Assembly: GCA_949775045.1 (NCBI GenBank)
Contig: OX459110.1
Span: 10,611,741-10,675,740 of the forward strand
Direction of reading: 5' to 3'
Length of the DNA: 64,000 bases
Source of the DNA: Metridium senile
Taxonomy: Eukaryota > Cnidaria > Anthozoa > Actiniaria > Metridiidae
Position 1 is the stretch's first letter; each line of letters starts with the position of its first letter. Shown here piece by piece: positions 1 through 9,525 of this stretch. Both the position numbers and the translations under genes were made by a program. The notes under the pieces were generated by a model, which was given only the letters and a program-made list of their open reading frames with translations, did no database searches and was not told the origin of the DNA.

Positions 1-820
1 ATACAATTTAATATTCTTCCAGAGTTTGTCGTATTGTAAGACTTTACTTAACCTTCAAGCAAATATTTGCTTGGGTAGTACTAGTATATAAATCAAGGCT
101 TTATTATTAGTAAATCAACGTCGCGGAACTGGAAGTTTGTGAACTCGTTTTCTTCTTGCACGTGCTGTCATTGAAAGTTCTAGCTCAGTAGCCTCTGGGC
201 AAATAGATATCTCCACTGAATATATTCATTGTCAAGCGGTGCAATAAATAATTATTGAAGTAAAAGCACTGTGATTATAATTCCCATTTTCAATATATGT
301 ATATGGTAGTCAATGCCATCCCGGGGGAGGGGTGAGGAGGGAGGGGGGGTGGCTGAAAGTATCGGGTACAACCGTCATATCCGTTTAAGGGCAAAAATCA
401 GCGATTTGATATCTTTTAAGGTATTTTAAATGGAAATTTAGTATTTTGATAATTCTTGGTATCTGTTACAGGATATCAAAAAGGGAATACCAATGGATTT
501 TCCTATATGCATTCGTATCAAAGATATGCATATTCAGTTCTGCTGCAACCTCAACCTGTTAATCTCGCGCGCTAATCAAAGTCTTAATTTTTTTTTTGTT
601 ACTTCTCACCTACAATACCATGTATGGTAATGGAATTGTTTTCAAGATTGCAGTACGGTATTTCTGCATGATACGTAGCCGCGCTTTCTAAATTGATGTT
701 TCTACGTGGTGTATCTCTTCGGAGTTGAAAATCGTCCTTGCCACTGCTTCAGTAAAAGGATTTAATTACCCCACAAGCATAGAGCCGAGCTTGAAATTGC
801 ACGATCAGTTCGCAACAAAC
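1..820. other. 5' flank without recognisable gene
   Basis: No exon or ORF of note is visible. The stretch is AT-rich, apart from a G-rich tract near 318-350 that begins CCCGGGGGAGGGG and resembles the end of the element at 13329-13659, so it may be a decayed copy. Regulatory DNA of the downstream bZIP gene could lie here, but nothing specific can be pointed to. Confidence 0.4.
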
Positions 821-1104
821 GGGTGGCATCAGTGCCCTAGAGTTGAGAGCGCTGGCCTTTCACCACTGTGACCTGGGTTCGATTCCCGGCTCGGGCGACA
901 AGTGAATAGAGTTTGTTTGCAAACAAATGATGTGTTATTCTCTCTCATGCCACAAGGGTTTTTCTCCGGGTTATCCGGTTTTCCTCCCTCCGCAAAAATC
1001 AACATGTGAGCAGAGTTGTGTGTTGTAAATATAGAATGTAGTGGTTGTGAGTGTGAGTGAACCTCACGTAAGAGCCCCGACGGGGAGTGCTGGTTGTAAA
1101 TATA
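821..1104 (+). mobile_element. tRNA-derived SINE, family A, full-length copy
   Basis: The head is tRNA-like. It has an A-box-like stretch (GAGAGCGCTGG region) and a B box reading GGTTCGATTCCC, followed by a unique body containing CCGGTTTTCCTCCCTCCGC and a 3' end reading AGAGCCCCGACGGGGAGTGC with a GTTGTAAATATA tail. Reverse copies lie at 10024-10278 and 10849-11110, and a 3' fragment lies near 57432-57495. It ends about 110 bp before the start codon of the bZIP gene, so it may contribute to that gene's 5' region. Confidence 0.75.
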
Positions 1105-1215
1105 CGTTTAACTCTGTAAAGACACTCTTGTACTGTTTATTTGCTTATTTATATTATTTAATGTTTTGTGCTTGTAGCTTGAGGGTAGAGTTCCAGTCAT
1201 CCTGAACACACTACA

Positions 1216-4200
1216 ATGGCAGTCTACAATATGACCACGGCCTTCAATGGATACGGCGATATAATGGGTGCTGAGGTAATAGACTTGATTTAATTTCCTT
1301 GACGTGGAGGAGTTATTGTAATTGCTTCATAATATATTATAAGGTGGAAGTAAAATATCCTGTTGTCAGTGCTATTCGAAAAGGCAGGGGATTGTCTCCC
1401 GGCACAACAGCCAGGTCTCGGCATACTACAGGGTCCACCGCAGTAATTGGTGTAAGCTGTTGCGGTGTCCCTGACAAATTAAAGTCTGTCAAAGATTTTT
1501 AAGCAAGAACTCTAAAAGGACCCTAAAAGGTTCGCACAGGGAATAAGGGTCGCCGATCACTCCAACCACTTGGAAAAAGGGAGTATATCGCCTGGGCCTT
1601 ACACTCATATATTATATAGGGGGGGGGGGGGGGGGGCAATAAGGGTTTGCGGTTTTGCGGTTTCTCAAATCTTGCGGTTGCGGTTTTTAGCAAATTTTGG
1701 TGCGATTGTTCGTTTTTTGTCGATTTTTTTGTGCAGTTTTGGGGTTTCCAACACCCCTTACAACCCCCATATAGCAATTGCTTTCGCTTTACTTAATTCT
1801 TATTGTACCGCATTCGTTATCTATTATAGCATATGGAGCTTGGGAGAGCTCTGGGCCTTACACTCTTATATTGCTTTCATTTCGCTTGCTTATTGCGCCG
1901 CATTCGTTATTTATTACAGCATATGGACCTTGAAAGAGAACATGTTTCAATCAGCAAAGCATCTCAGTTAACTGCACGAGCAAACAAAGAGGACAAGAAA
2001 GTATTGTTACAAATATCCTACTTGTTAGACAAGGTAAGGGGCGGACCATTTGACATTTGATGGGTTGGAAGTTTTTTTTTCGTGCTAGAAATTGTTTTTC
2101 CCACTGACGAGCAAGCCAGATTTTTTTTTTCAGTCAAACAGCGCTTCATGATATTTTAATTTTTCTACATTGTAAGCTAGATCTTTTTTTTTGTCATATT
2201 CTATTTGCATGATATCTTTTTCCCCAGAGCTTTTACTGTGCGAAATTTTGTTTTCTTCATCAGAGATTTTTTCAAAATCTCCCAAAACCGCCCCCCCCCC
2301 CCCCCCCCCCGCCCCCCTAAATATGTAAATCGATGATGACGATGGTGATAATGATGGTGGAAGATGATTATGATGACGTTGATAATGATGATGATGATGG
2401 TTTATTCAAATAAAGATGATGATGATGATAATGATAATGATGATATGATTATCTATGATGATGATGGTGATAATGATGGTGGAAGATGATTATGATGACG
2501 ATAAAAATGATGATGACGATGATGATGATAATTGCTGAGGTTAGCAGAAGATGATTGTGATGATGATTATCATGATGATGAGTTTCTAATAATGGTGGTT
2601 GGTGATAATAATAATGATGATAATGATAATGATGGTTTTCAAGAAAAATCCTGCTAATTATAATCCTGCTAACGATGATTGGAATACGTTGTTGTTAATG
2701 GTAATTAATGCTATAATTGCACACTTTTAAGCCAATCAGATTGCGGGATTTGCTAGTCATTACAAAATGGATATGATTATAAAGGAAATATTATCTTTTA
2801 TTATATAACATATAGTGGTATACCGAGTGATATCAACTAGATAAAAAGCCTATCCTAGTCATGAAGATATCATTGATATCGCACATGTGTGATATCACTC
2901 TCAACCAATCAACTTTCAAAAAAAAAAAATGTTTTCTTCAATCTGTTATATAATAAACAGAACATTACATGTGCGCTTGGAGATATGAATTTTATCTTCT
3001 CGTGTTGAAAAGATAACCCACTCATTCGCTGCGCTCACTTGTGGGATATCTTATCAACACTCGAAGATAAAATTCATATCTCCGTGCGCCCATGTAATAT
3101 CCTCTATATCTCACCTTAACTCTTGACAACAGAAAAAGCAACAAAAGAACAAAAAGGACATGGTCGACTATCATTCAAGTTTTAAAAACGAGGATTATGA
3201 ATCAAAAATTGGTTGTGATCCTGACCTAATATCTTACGGTTCTACTACGTGTAGTACGATAACGGTAAGTACACCTTACGCAAGCACGTTAGGACGCTTC
3301 TTCGTTTACGTTATGGATGGACAATTAGATATTGTATGGGGGAGGGAGTGGGGATTGGGTAATTGCCACAAAGGCCAGTCAGTCGAGATCAATTTAGCTA
3401 TTCAAACTGGTCAGCAGTTTTTAAATCAGATTCTTTGTTTGAAAATGGACTTACGTTAGCTTGAGATCATCTATACGTTTACGCAAGGCTACTAGTTTTT
3501 ACGTAATGTACCCTCTTCAATATCCTGCATGCTACTATCATCTATACGTTAACGCAAGACTAGTATTTAAGTAATTCCCCCACTTCTTTATCTGGCATGG
3601 TACTATTGATATCCACTGTGAGTTTACACGCAAGACTAGTAGTTTTTAAGTAATGTACCCTCTTGTTTATCGTACATGTTACCATCATCGATACGTTAAC
3701 GCAAGACTAGTGTTTATGTAATGTACCTGGCTCTTCTTTATCTGGCATGGTACTATTGATATCCACTGTGAGTTTATACGCAAGACTACAAGTATTTACG
3801 TACTCTACCCTATTCTTTATCTGGCATGCTACTAATGTTATCATCTATATATGAGTTTACGCAAGACTCGTGTTTACGTAATACCCACCACTTCTTTATC
3901 TTCCATGGTACTATAGCTATCATCTATATGAGTTTACGCAAGACTCATGTTTACGTAATACCCACCACTTCTTTATCTTCCATGGTACTATAGCTATCAT
4001 CTATATGAGTTTACGCAAGGCTCGTGTTTACGTAATACCCACCACTTCTTTATCTTCCATGGTACTATAGCTATCATCTATATGAGTTTACGCAAGACTC
4101 GTGTTTACGTAATACCCACCACTTCTTTATCTTCCATGGTATACTATAGCTATCATTTATATGAGTTTACGCAAGACTTATAGTGTTTATGTAATGCCCA

Positions 4201-7151
4201 CCACTTCTTTATCTTCCATGGTACTATAGCTATCATCTATATGAGTTTACGCAAGACTCGTGTTTACGTAATACCCACCACTTCTTTATCTTCCATGGTA
4301 CTTAACTATAGCTATCATTTATATGAGTTTACGCAAGACTTATAGTGTTTATGTAATGCCCCCTCTTCTTTATCTTCCATGGTACTATAGCTATCACCTG
4401 TTGGTTCACGCAAGACTAGTCGTGCTTATTATCCGTTTTAGACCCTCTCCTCTATCTTGGCACTGGTCACATACCTAAATATTGTTATATTTTATTTCAG
4501 CATTCTAATTATTCCCACGATTCAGCCAGTGTTGATCTTGTTGATGATGATGGTTATAGTATACAAAGTCCAGATGAGAGTCATTATGGAGGAGATCAAG
4601 AATTAGATGATCCGCTTCTTCAACATCAAGGACCACCGCGTAATAAGGTATAATGATGCATGTTATCATGGCTTGTAATTATCATCACCATCACTATCAT
4701 CACAACATTGTCATCATCATCATCATCGAACATCATTGTCATGCATCATCACCATCATTATCATCAACATTGTCATCATCATCATCATCGAACATATCAG
4801 TTACCATCAATCATAATCCTCTTCATCGTCACAACCATCATTATCATTATCAATAGCATCGACACCATCATCATCTTCACCATCATCACAAACAACAACA
4901 CTATCTTCATTTTGCATCGACGTCATCACCTTTGTTGTCATCATCATTAATGTTATTATTAGCATCATTATCATACGCGCCATTATCATCATCATCGCCA
5001 TGATCACTCATAATTATATATATTTGATTCATTTGATACGATTTTCATTGTTTTAATTAATTGTATAGACAGAAGAGAGAGCACTTAAAAGAATACGAAG
5101 AAAAATCAAAAATAAGGTATGTAACTACAGTTTCTATAAAATAATTGTTCAGTTTCAGTCTGCCTTTCTTTAGTCCTTGCACAGGGAGCCCAGCTTTTTG
5201 TCTTTTATTTTGAAAAGACAAAAATCCGGGCTCCCTGTGGTTCTGGTTGCTTGAAACGCTTATTTGTATTGAAGTCTAATATCTAAAACCTATTCCGAAA
5301 ATCTTTGTCGCAATCAACTACACTACAACTCTGATGCCTGCAAAGGATTTCAGCAATAGGAACACATAATTTGTTAAATGTATTACAACTTTTTTCACGA
5401 AATATTTGTTTCTTCATCTACCACTGCAACAGCTCGTTATGGTCATATAACACAAAGACATGCATAAAAACAAAATATGCTATGAATGAATCGATAACAA
5501 GCCAGAAGAAATGCCGACATCCTTTGCAGGCTTTAGAGTGTGGACTTTAGCTTTGATTGAGTTGAACGATTTTTTAAATAGACATACATGAGAAAATATC
5601 ATATGCTCTTGGCGGGAATTGAACCCCACGGTTTTGAAATAGGTGCATAGTGCATTTTAAATTGTGTAAATGCACTTTTACTCTTTTATTCCGACGGGGC
5701 CGTAAGGCTCGAAACGTCAGTAAAGTTAAGTCAACATTTTTTTACGGTGTTACAATTAATTTCATTATATTACCTTGTGCTTTAACTCATTATATTTGAA
5801 TTTGTTTGCGTATTGACAGAATTATCTATCTTTTTATTTTATCAGCTTTCTGCTCAAGAGAGTCGTCGCAAGAAAAAGGAATACTTAGAAAACTTAGAAA
5901 AGACGTAAGAGATATTGAAATAGTTTCCAATTCCCCTAGTCTCCCCCGCAGCCGTGGGGGAGTGGAACGAGACTTAAAACGGCTGCGGGGGAGACTACAA
6001 TTCCCCCAGCTTGTTTTAAACTACTATTACTGAAATTGATACACATATATAAAAGAACGAACAAACAATAATGGACAAATATTTTGACAAAATATGCTTC
6101 ATGAGTAAAACCTGAACAAGAAGGTATTTTGGTATATGAATTGAAATTCTCACCCCCTTAATCAATGTTGCATGATGACTGAAGCATTAATTGTCGAACC
6201 CAACCATATTAACATTGGCCCAGAGGGATGGGGGTTGAGGGCACCAGGGCACCAGGGCACCAGGGCACCAGGGCACCAGGGCACCAGGGCACCAGGGCAC
6301 CAGGGCACCAGGGCACCAGGGCACCAGGGCACCAGGGCACCAGGGCACCAGGGCACCAGGGCACCAGGGCACCAGGGCACCAGGGCACCAGGGCACCAGG
6401 GCACCAGGGCACCAGGGCACCAGGGCACCAGGGCACCAGGGCACCAGGGCACTAGGGCACTAGGGCACCAGGGCACCTTTTTGTAGTTTGATGCTACACT
6501 AGTCTTGATTCTCTGCTTTCCTTTACAGAGTTGTTTCATGTACGTCTGAGAATGGTTTATTAAAAGAACAAGTTTCATCTCTCAATAATACAGTTAGGTA
6601 AGTGTACATCAGAAATGTTTGACAAATATTCGAGCTGTGCGTGTTGAAAATACTCGAGTTCGAGTATACCGACGCTGTACTATTTAATATGTGACTTTAA
6701 TTTTGTCAAAAAGAAAGGAAAAGGAAAAGTAGTATTATTTAGCGTTGGTAGTTCCTTCAGCTAGCTAGAAGTAAGCTGGTCTCCCAGGAAGCCGACGGTG
6801 CGCTTTTTTCCCCCCTCTCTCCATCAATGCTCCGTGTTTCGGGTATTTAAAGCTACTCAAAGCTACACTGATTGGAAAGAAGTCGAAACAAGTGTGAGGC
6901 GACTGGGGATCGAACTCGTGACCTTCCCGGCGCTCCGAAAATCGCGCACTAACCAACTTAGCTACACTTGTTCCTATATGTACAAAAAAGAACAACTAAC
7001 GATGTGGAACTGGATCATTAATTAAGCTAAATATATAATTATGACTTCAATATATTCCAGGCAATTACTAAGAGAACTTAAACGGATCCAGGAGGCAAAA
7101 AAACCTAGTCAAGATCAAGGCACCCAAACAGGGATATGTTTAAAATGGTAG
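1216..7151 (+). CDS. CREB3/CREB3L-like bZIP transcription factor, no transmembrane anchor
   Basis: Exons: 1216-1275, 1920-2033, 3133-3264, 4501-4647, 5069-5116, 5846-5904, 6529-6597, 7061-7151 (720 nt, 239 aa). All introns are GT-AG and all phases join. The start ATG has an in-frame TAG at 1186-1188 upstream; TTGTAG at 1177 could be an acceptor for a noncoding 5' exon. Residues 152-186 carry the CREB3-family basic region (TEERALKRIRRKIKNK, then SAQESRRKKK, with the N-x7-R signature at N166/R174). A leucine zipper follows to about residue 220. The C-terminus reads GTQTGICLKW and then stops. In CREB3L1/L2 the matching GTQTGTCL stretch leads straight into the membrane segment that holds the factor in the ER until site-1/site-2 proteolysis. 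Residues 1-150 are acidic, Ser/Asp-rich and unrecognised, as expected for an activation region. AATAAA lies at 7346-7351. The protein is either a soluble, constitutively nuclear form or has a further exon via a weak GTAGGG donor at 7148. The family call is firm; the exact orthologue is not. Confidence 0.88.
1338..1480 (+). repeat. dispersed repeat fragment (SINE-like) in intron 1 of the bZIP gene
   Basis: The segment with AAGGTGGAAGTAAAATATCC and GGGGATTGTCTCCCGGCACA recurs inverted at about 10628-10700 (CCCGGGAGACAATCCCCTGC and a matching purine stretch). A related GCCAGGAGACAATGTG stretch is at about 37098. It probably belongs to a second tRNA-derived SINE family, seen with its head near 37020, 39690 and 40860. 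Confidence 0.45.
2039..2317. mobile_element. TIR element with 4-bp TAAG/TAAA target duplication, abutting a splice donor
   Basis: The left end GGGCGGACCATTTGACATTT matches the left end of the element at 33944-34187 (GGGTGGACCATTTGACTTTT). The right end is a long C tract. It is flanked by TAAG (2035-2038) and TAAA (2318-2321), and the 33.9-kb copy is flanked by perfect TAAG. The left TAAG is positions 2-5 of the intron 2 donor GTAAG of the bZIP gene. Confidence 0.65.
2334..2640 (+). repeat. (GAT)n-rich low-complexity tract in intron 2 of the bZIP gene
   Basis: Imperfect GAT/GATAAT repeats, including two copies of a GATGGTGATAATGATGGTGG-type block near 2340 and 2462. No coding potential. Confidence 0.85.
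2964..3098. mobile_element. hairpin/foldback element just upstream of exon 3 of the bZIP gene
   Basis: The arms ATTACATGTGCGCTTGGAGA and TCTCCGTGCGCCCATGTAAT pair and continue through GATATGAATTTTATCTTC and its complement. The loop holds CACTCATTCGCTGCGCTCAC. It ends 34 bp before the exon 3 acceptor at 3132, so the branch-point region of intron 2 probably derives from it. Further inverted GATATC-containing sequence begins near 2810. Confidence 0.65.
3450..4440 (+). repeat. minisatellite of about 78 bp in intron 3, with bZIP-type palindromes
   Basis: About 12 units, diverged at the left and nearly uniform from 3840 to 4380. Each carries GAGTTTACGCAAGACT and usually TTTACGTAAT plus CTTCTTTATCTTCCATGG. 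Perfect TTACGCAA occurs about eight times and TTACGTAA about six times; TTATGTAA replaces it in some units. These match C/EBP- and PAR-bZIP-type palindromes (see findings). Confidence 0.85.
4653..5005 (+). repeat. (ATC)n low-complexity tract in intron 4 of the bZIP gene
   Basis: Imperfect CATCAT/TTATCATCA repeats fill most of intron 4 (4648-5068). Short ORFs here are His/Met-rich translations of the repeat and are not genes. Confidence 0.85.
5182..5237. repeat. short hairpin in intron 5
   Basis: The arms CAGGGAGCCCAGCTTTTTGT and its near-complement ending CCGGGCTCCCTG pair around a TTTTATTTTG-type loop. CAGGGAGCCCGG recurs near 53647, suggesting a dispersed repeat. Confidence 0.6.
5287..5580. 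mobile_element. diverged MITE of the TA/CACCTATTTC family, intron 5
   Basis: The inverted ends (CTTTGTCGCAATCAACTACA and the matching right arm with GCAGGCTTTAGAGTGTGGAC) match the better-preserved copies at 21578-21871 and 24161-24454. The outermost bases are eroded. The interior contains the shared CTACCACTGCAACAGC block. Confidence 0.65.
5670..5776 (+). mobile_element. dispersed repeat with hammerhead-like fold (possibly Penelope-like), intron 5
   Basis: Reads TTCCGACGGGGCCGTAAGGC, then CTCGAAACGTCAGTAAAGTT and a tail TTTTTTTACGGTGTTACAA. Copies or pieces lie near 27045, 29217, 35405-35810, 45832, 52213 and 56833-57153. The core resembles a hammerhead ribozyme (stem II closed by a GTAA loop, then GAAAC-GTC) but deviates at conserved positions. 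Confidence 0.55.
5938..5996. repeat. perfect-arm hairpin in intron 6
   Basis: AGTCTCCCCCGCAGCCG at the left pairs with CGGCTGCGGGGGAGACT at the right, with a loop of about 25 nt. It begins 33 bp after the exon 6 donor, so it will form a strong structure in the pre-mRNA. Confidence 0.7.
6239..6475. repeat. 9-bp minisatellite (GCACCAGGG)n, intron 6
   Basis: About 26 nearly perfect copies; two units near the right end have CACTAGGG. Because the unit is three codons long, all frames stay open, producing spurious Pro/Gly/Cys-rich ORFs on both strands. The uniformity implies recent expansion. Confidence 0.95.
6765..6985 (-). mobile_element. tRNA-derived SINE, family B, in intron 7
   Basis: On the minus strand it reads GTAGCTAAGTTGGTTAGTGC (tRNA-like A-box region) and then GGTCACGAGTTCGATCCCC (B box), followed by a body of about 120 bp. 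This is a tRNA-like head without a full cloverleaf, so it is read as a SINE rather than a tRNA gene. Confidence 0.65.
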
Positions 7152-7230
7152 GGCATATATATATATACTACACAAATACGTGTCTAAGTCATCTTTAAAA
7201 AATATGATGATGATGATGATATCAATATTA

Positions 7231-7952
7231 TGACGTCACACGAATATATAATGCTGTTTCAAATGGTATATATAGACTAAACAAATACGTGTCTACGTCT
7301 TCTATAAAAAAAATGATGATGTCATCAATATTATGACGTCACACGAATAAATAAATGGCGATGCTTTCTGCCAGTTTAAAAATGACGTCATCACGATAAA
7401 CGATTTGTTACCATGAAACTAACTGGATATATCATGGTTTAAAATGTACAAAAATAAGGTGACGTCAACTGAATTTTTGAGTGTAAAACAAACTTTACAC
7501 CACCACTCTCCTCTTTCTGTTGTTTAATAATATTGGGTATCCTGTCTCTCTCTTGACGGTGAGAGAGTGCGCAAAACACACAGGGATCCCAACGAGTGCA
7601 CATAGAAGCACAGATCAAAATCTGATTCTAAGATATACATGTTCTTATTATTTTCCAGTCACTTGAATAAATCATCTAAAGCAAATAACACGCATTCATA
7701 AAAGCTGATTGGGAATCCTGTCTCTCTCTTGACCGTGAGGGAGTGCGCAAAACACACAGGTATCCCAACGAGTGCACATAAAAGCACATATCAAAATCTG
7801 ATTCTAAGATATACATGTTCTTATTATTTTCCAGTCACTTGAATAAATCATCTAAAGCAAATCACACGCATCATAAAAGCTGATTGGGACTTCAGAAAGA
7901 CGACTGCAGGGCGGGGTCCAACACGCGAACCGTGACGTCATCTATGACGTAA
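7231..7952. promoter_or_regulatory. cluster of CRE palindromes (TGACGTCA) behind the bZIP gene
   Basis: Perfect TGACGTCA occurs at 7231-7238, 7334-7341, 7383-7390, 7460-7467 and 7933-7940, with TGACGTAA at 7945-7952. This octamer is the classic CRE bound by CREB-type bZIP dimers. The first two sites lie in a local duplication of about 103 bp, between the stop codon and the AATAAA at 7346. Function is inferred from motif identity only. Confidence 0.5.
7532..7890 (+). repeat. tandem duplication of about 176 bp
   Basis: Two units, starting ATTGGGTATCCTGTCTCTCT at 7532 and ATTGGGAATCCTGTCTCTCT at 7708, are nearly identical through TTTCCAGTCACTTGAATAAA. Each contains an inverted CTCTCTCTTGAC/GTGAGAGAG-type stretch. 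No coding content. Confidence 0.8.
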
Positions 7953-8342
7953 TCAAAGGCCAATACCTGCGTTTTTTTAGAGATGGATAGCTTGGTTATA
8001 TATGATATTAATTTATTCGTGATATTATACTTTTTTTAATCCATAGTTTATTGTATAGTTTTGACAGTTGATATATTTTCCAAAATATCGTTTTTTTAAT
8101 TAATTATTTCATCTGTAGCAAGTATTTTGTAATAGTTTAAAAACATTTAGAATATTACTCCATGTAAATATTACGACTGAATGTAAATAAACTGATAAAC
8201 AACCACGCTTTTTTAACCAATCATTACTCGCGTTAGATTGCATCTATATATCACTGCCAAATGTAGATTAAAGTCTAATACCGATATAAACTACGCTTTT
8301 TTAACCAATCAGAACGCGCGTTAGTTGCATTAGTATATGTGA

Positions 8343-8616
8343 TACACCCTTTCCGAGAAACCCGTCAAGCGAAAAGCCTACAAGCTAGTAGCGCATGGGA
8401 CTATGGGTAACCTATGTATACTTGACTAGAACGCAGGGATTTCATGGCACAATTGTTGCACTCGTCAATGTGTTATTGAGAAATTACCGTTTTGACTTAT
8501 TAGACATCAAGAAAGGCGTACCGAAGGTACATTTGGTTTATGAACTGGTGCATGATTTTTTGCGCCACTAGCTTGTGTGCGTTTTACGGGTGACAAACTT
8601 TCTCGGAAAGGGTGTA
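8343..8616. mobile_element. MITE with TA target and CACCC termini
   Basis: The left end TACACCCTTTCCGAGAAA is matched by the right end TTTCTCGGAAAGGGTGTA, giving TA-flanked inverted repeats of about 16 bp plus imperfect continuation (CCCGTCAAGCG against GCGTTTTACGGGTGAC). No coding capacity. Confidence 0.7.
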
Positions 8617-8747
8617 GATACACATGCAGTAGTTATGAACTAATATATTTCTAACTATAATTTGTAATAAAATGTACTCAATAAAAATAAAAAGACAAAA
8701 TAAAAAGACAAAACAATTTAAGCAATATAATAATAAAGTCTTTATTT

Positions 8748-8961
8748 AGGCTACGTTTACACGGTACCGGACAAATGTTTGACCGGTCAAAAAAAACATC
8801 CGCTTAGGGGTTCCATTCACACGGGACCGCGCTAAACGTGCAATAATTTGGACGCCTAACCAGTCAAAACGAAAATATTGTAATGATCGGTTCCGTGTCA
8901 CAGCATGCCCAGGTCGATCTTTTGTAAACGTGTCACGTGTAAACCTAGCGTAAACCTAGCC
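8748..8961. mobile_element. MITE with ACGTTTACACG ends
   Basis: The left end AGGCTACGTTTACACGG and right end CACGTGTAAACCTAGC are imperfect inverted repeats, and the interior holds inverted GACCGGTCAAAA-like pieces. The style resembles the element at 41348-41591 (GGCCCGTTTACACTAGC), so they may be one superfamily. Confidence 0.55.
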
Positions 8962-8978
8962 TTAAACGAGGGTATAAC

Positions 8979-9058
8979 TAGCCTGATTTTCAGAGCGGGC
9001 CTGGGTCCTACGCTATCGCTTTAGCGTAGGACCCAGGCCCGCTCGGAAAATTAGGCTA
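8979..9058. repeat. near-perfect hairpin, 80 bp
   Basis: TAGCCTGATTTTCAGAGCGG at the left pairs with the right arm ending CGGAAAATTAGGCTA. The inner arms GGGCCTGGGTCCTACGCTA are perfect around a loop of about 6 nt. Probably a compact foldback element, 470 bp upstream of the macrodomain gene. Confidence 0.7.
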
Positions 9059-9525
9059 GGGTATAACACGAAATATAGTGTAAAAACACTAATAAACTTG
9101 TCGCCCTCTAACTTATAAACTTGTAAGCCCCCTAACTATTACTAGTTAATAATTATTTTCTGATTTCTTGTGGGTTTCGAATTCTTTGCTAGAAAATTCT
9201 TTATTATTATTATTGTGAATATTATTGTGCATTTTTAGAATGATTTTGTTTTAAAAATAAAAAAAGGAATGTATAAAAAAGTAAATCAGTGCACGAAAAA
9301 GAAATCTGAACAAAAAAAAAAACACCTACTGGTGCTCGAACCCATGCAAAAAATGTATTTTATTTATTATAAAAAGCTCGAAAAATTGGGCTTCCTCTGT
9401 AATTATTATTACAAAGGAAGCCCGAGCTACCTTGAGATTTTGGAACGCCTGACGGCAAAAGACGCATTGGTTAAACCTCGAGTTGTGTTAGATTTGTGCT
9501 CTTTTTTGACTCTCGAATCATTATT

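Noticed and set aside
821..900. Functional tRNA gene
   Set aside because: A/B-box-like parts are present, but no full cloverleaf with acceptor pairing, and the tRNA-like head is followed by a body shared with three other copies: a SINE.
3450..4440. CRISPR-like array (regular repeats with spacers)
   Set aside because: Repeat and 'spacer' parts are both conserved between units, the genome is eukaryotic, and there are no cas genes. It is a minisatellite; the same holds for the other arrays.
6162..6578. Long Pro/Gly/Cys/His-rich ORFs on both strands
   Set aside because: They are translations of a 9-bp minisatellite whose unit is a multiple of three; they lie in an intron.
7152..9525. A hidden transmembrane exon for the bZIP gene
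   Set aside because: Acceptors at about 7657, 8034, 8990 and 9239 were read in the required phase; all stop quickly or give hydrophilic peptides.
9269..9525. Upstream extension of the macrodomain protein by the 100-codon ORF at 9269-9571
   Set aside because: That ORF is in a different reading frame from the macrodomain exon 1; the true frame has a TAA at 9472 upstream of the ATG at 9526.
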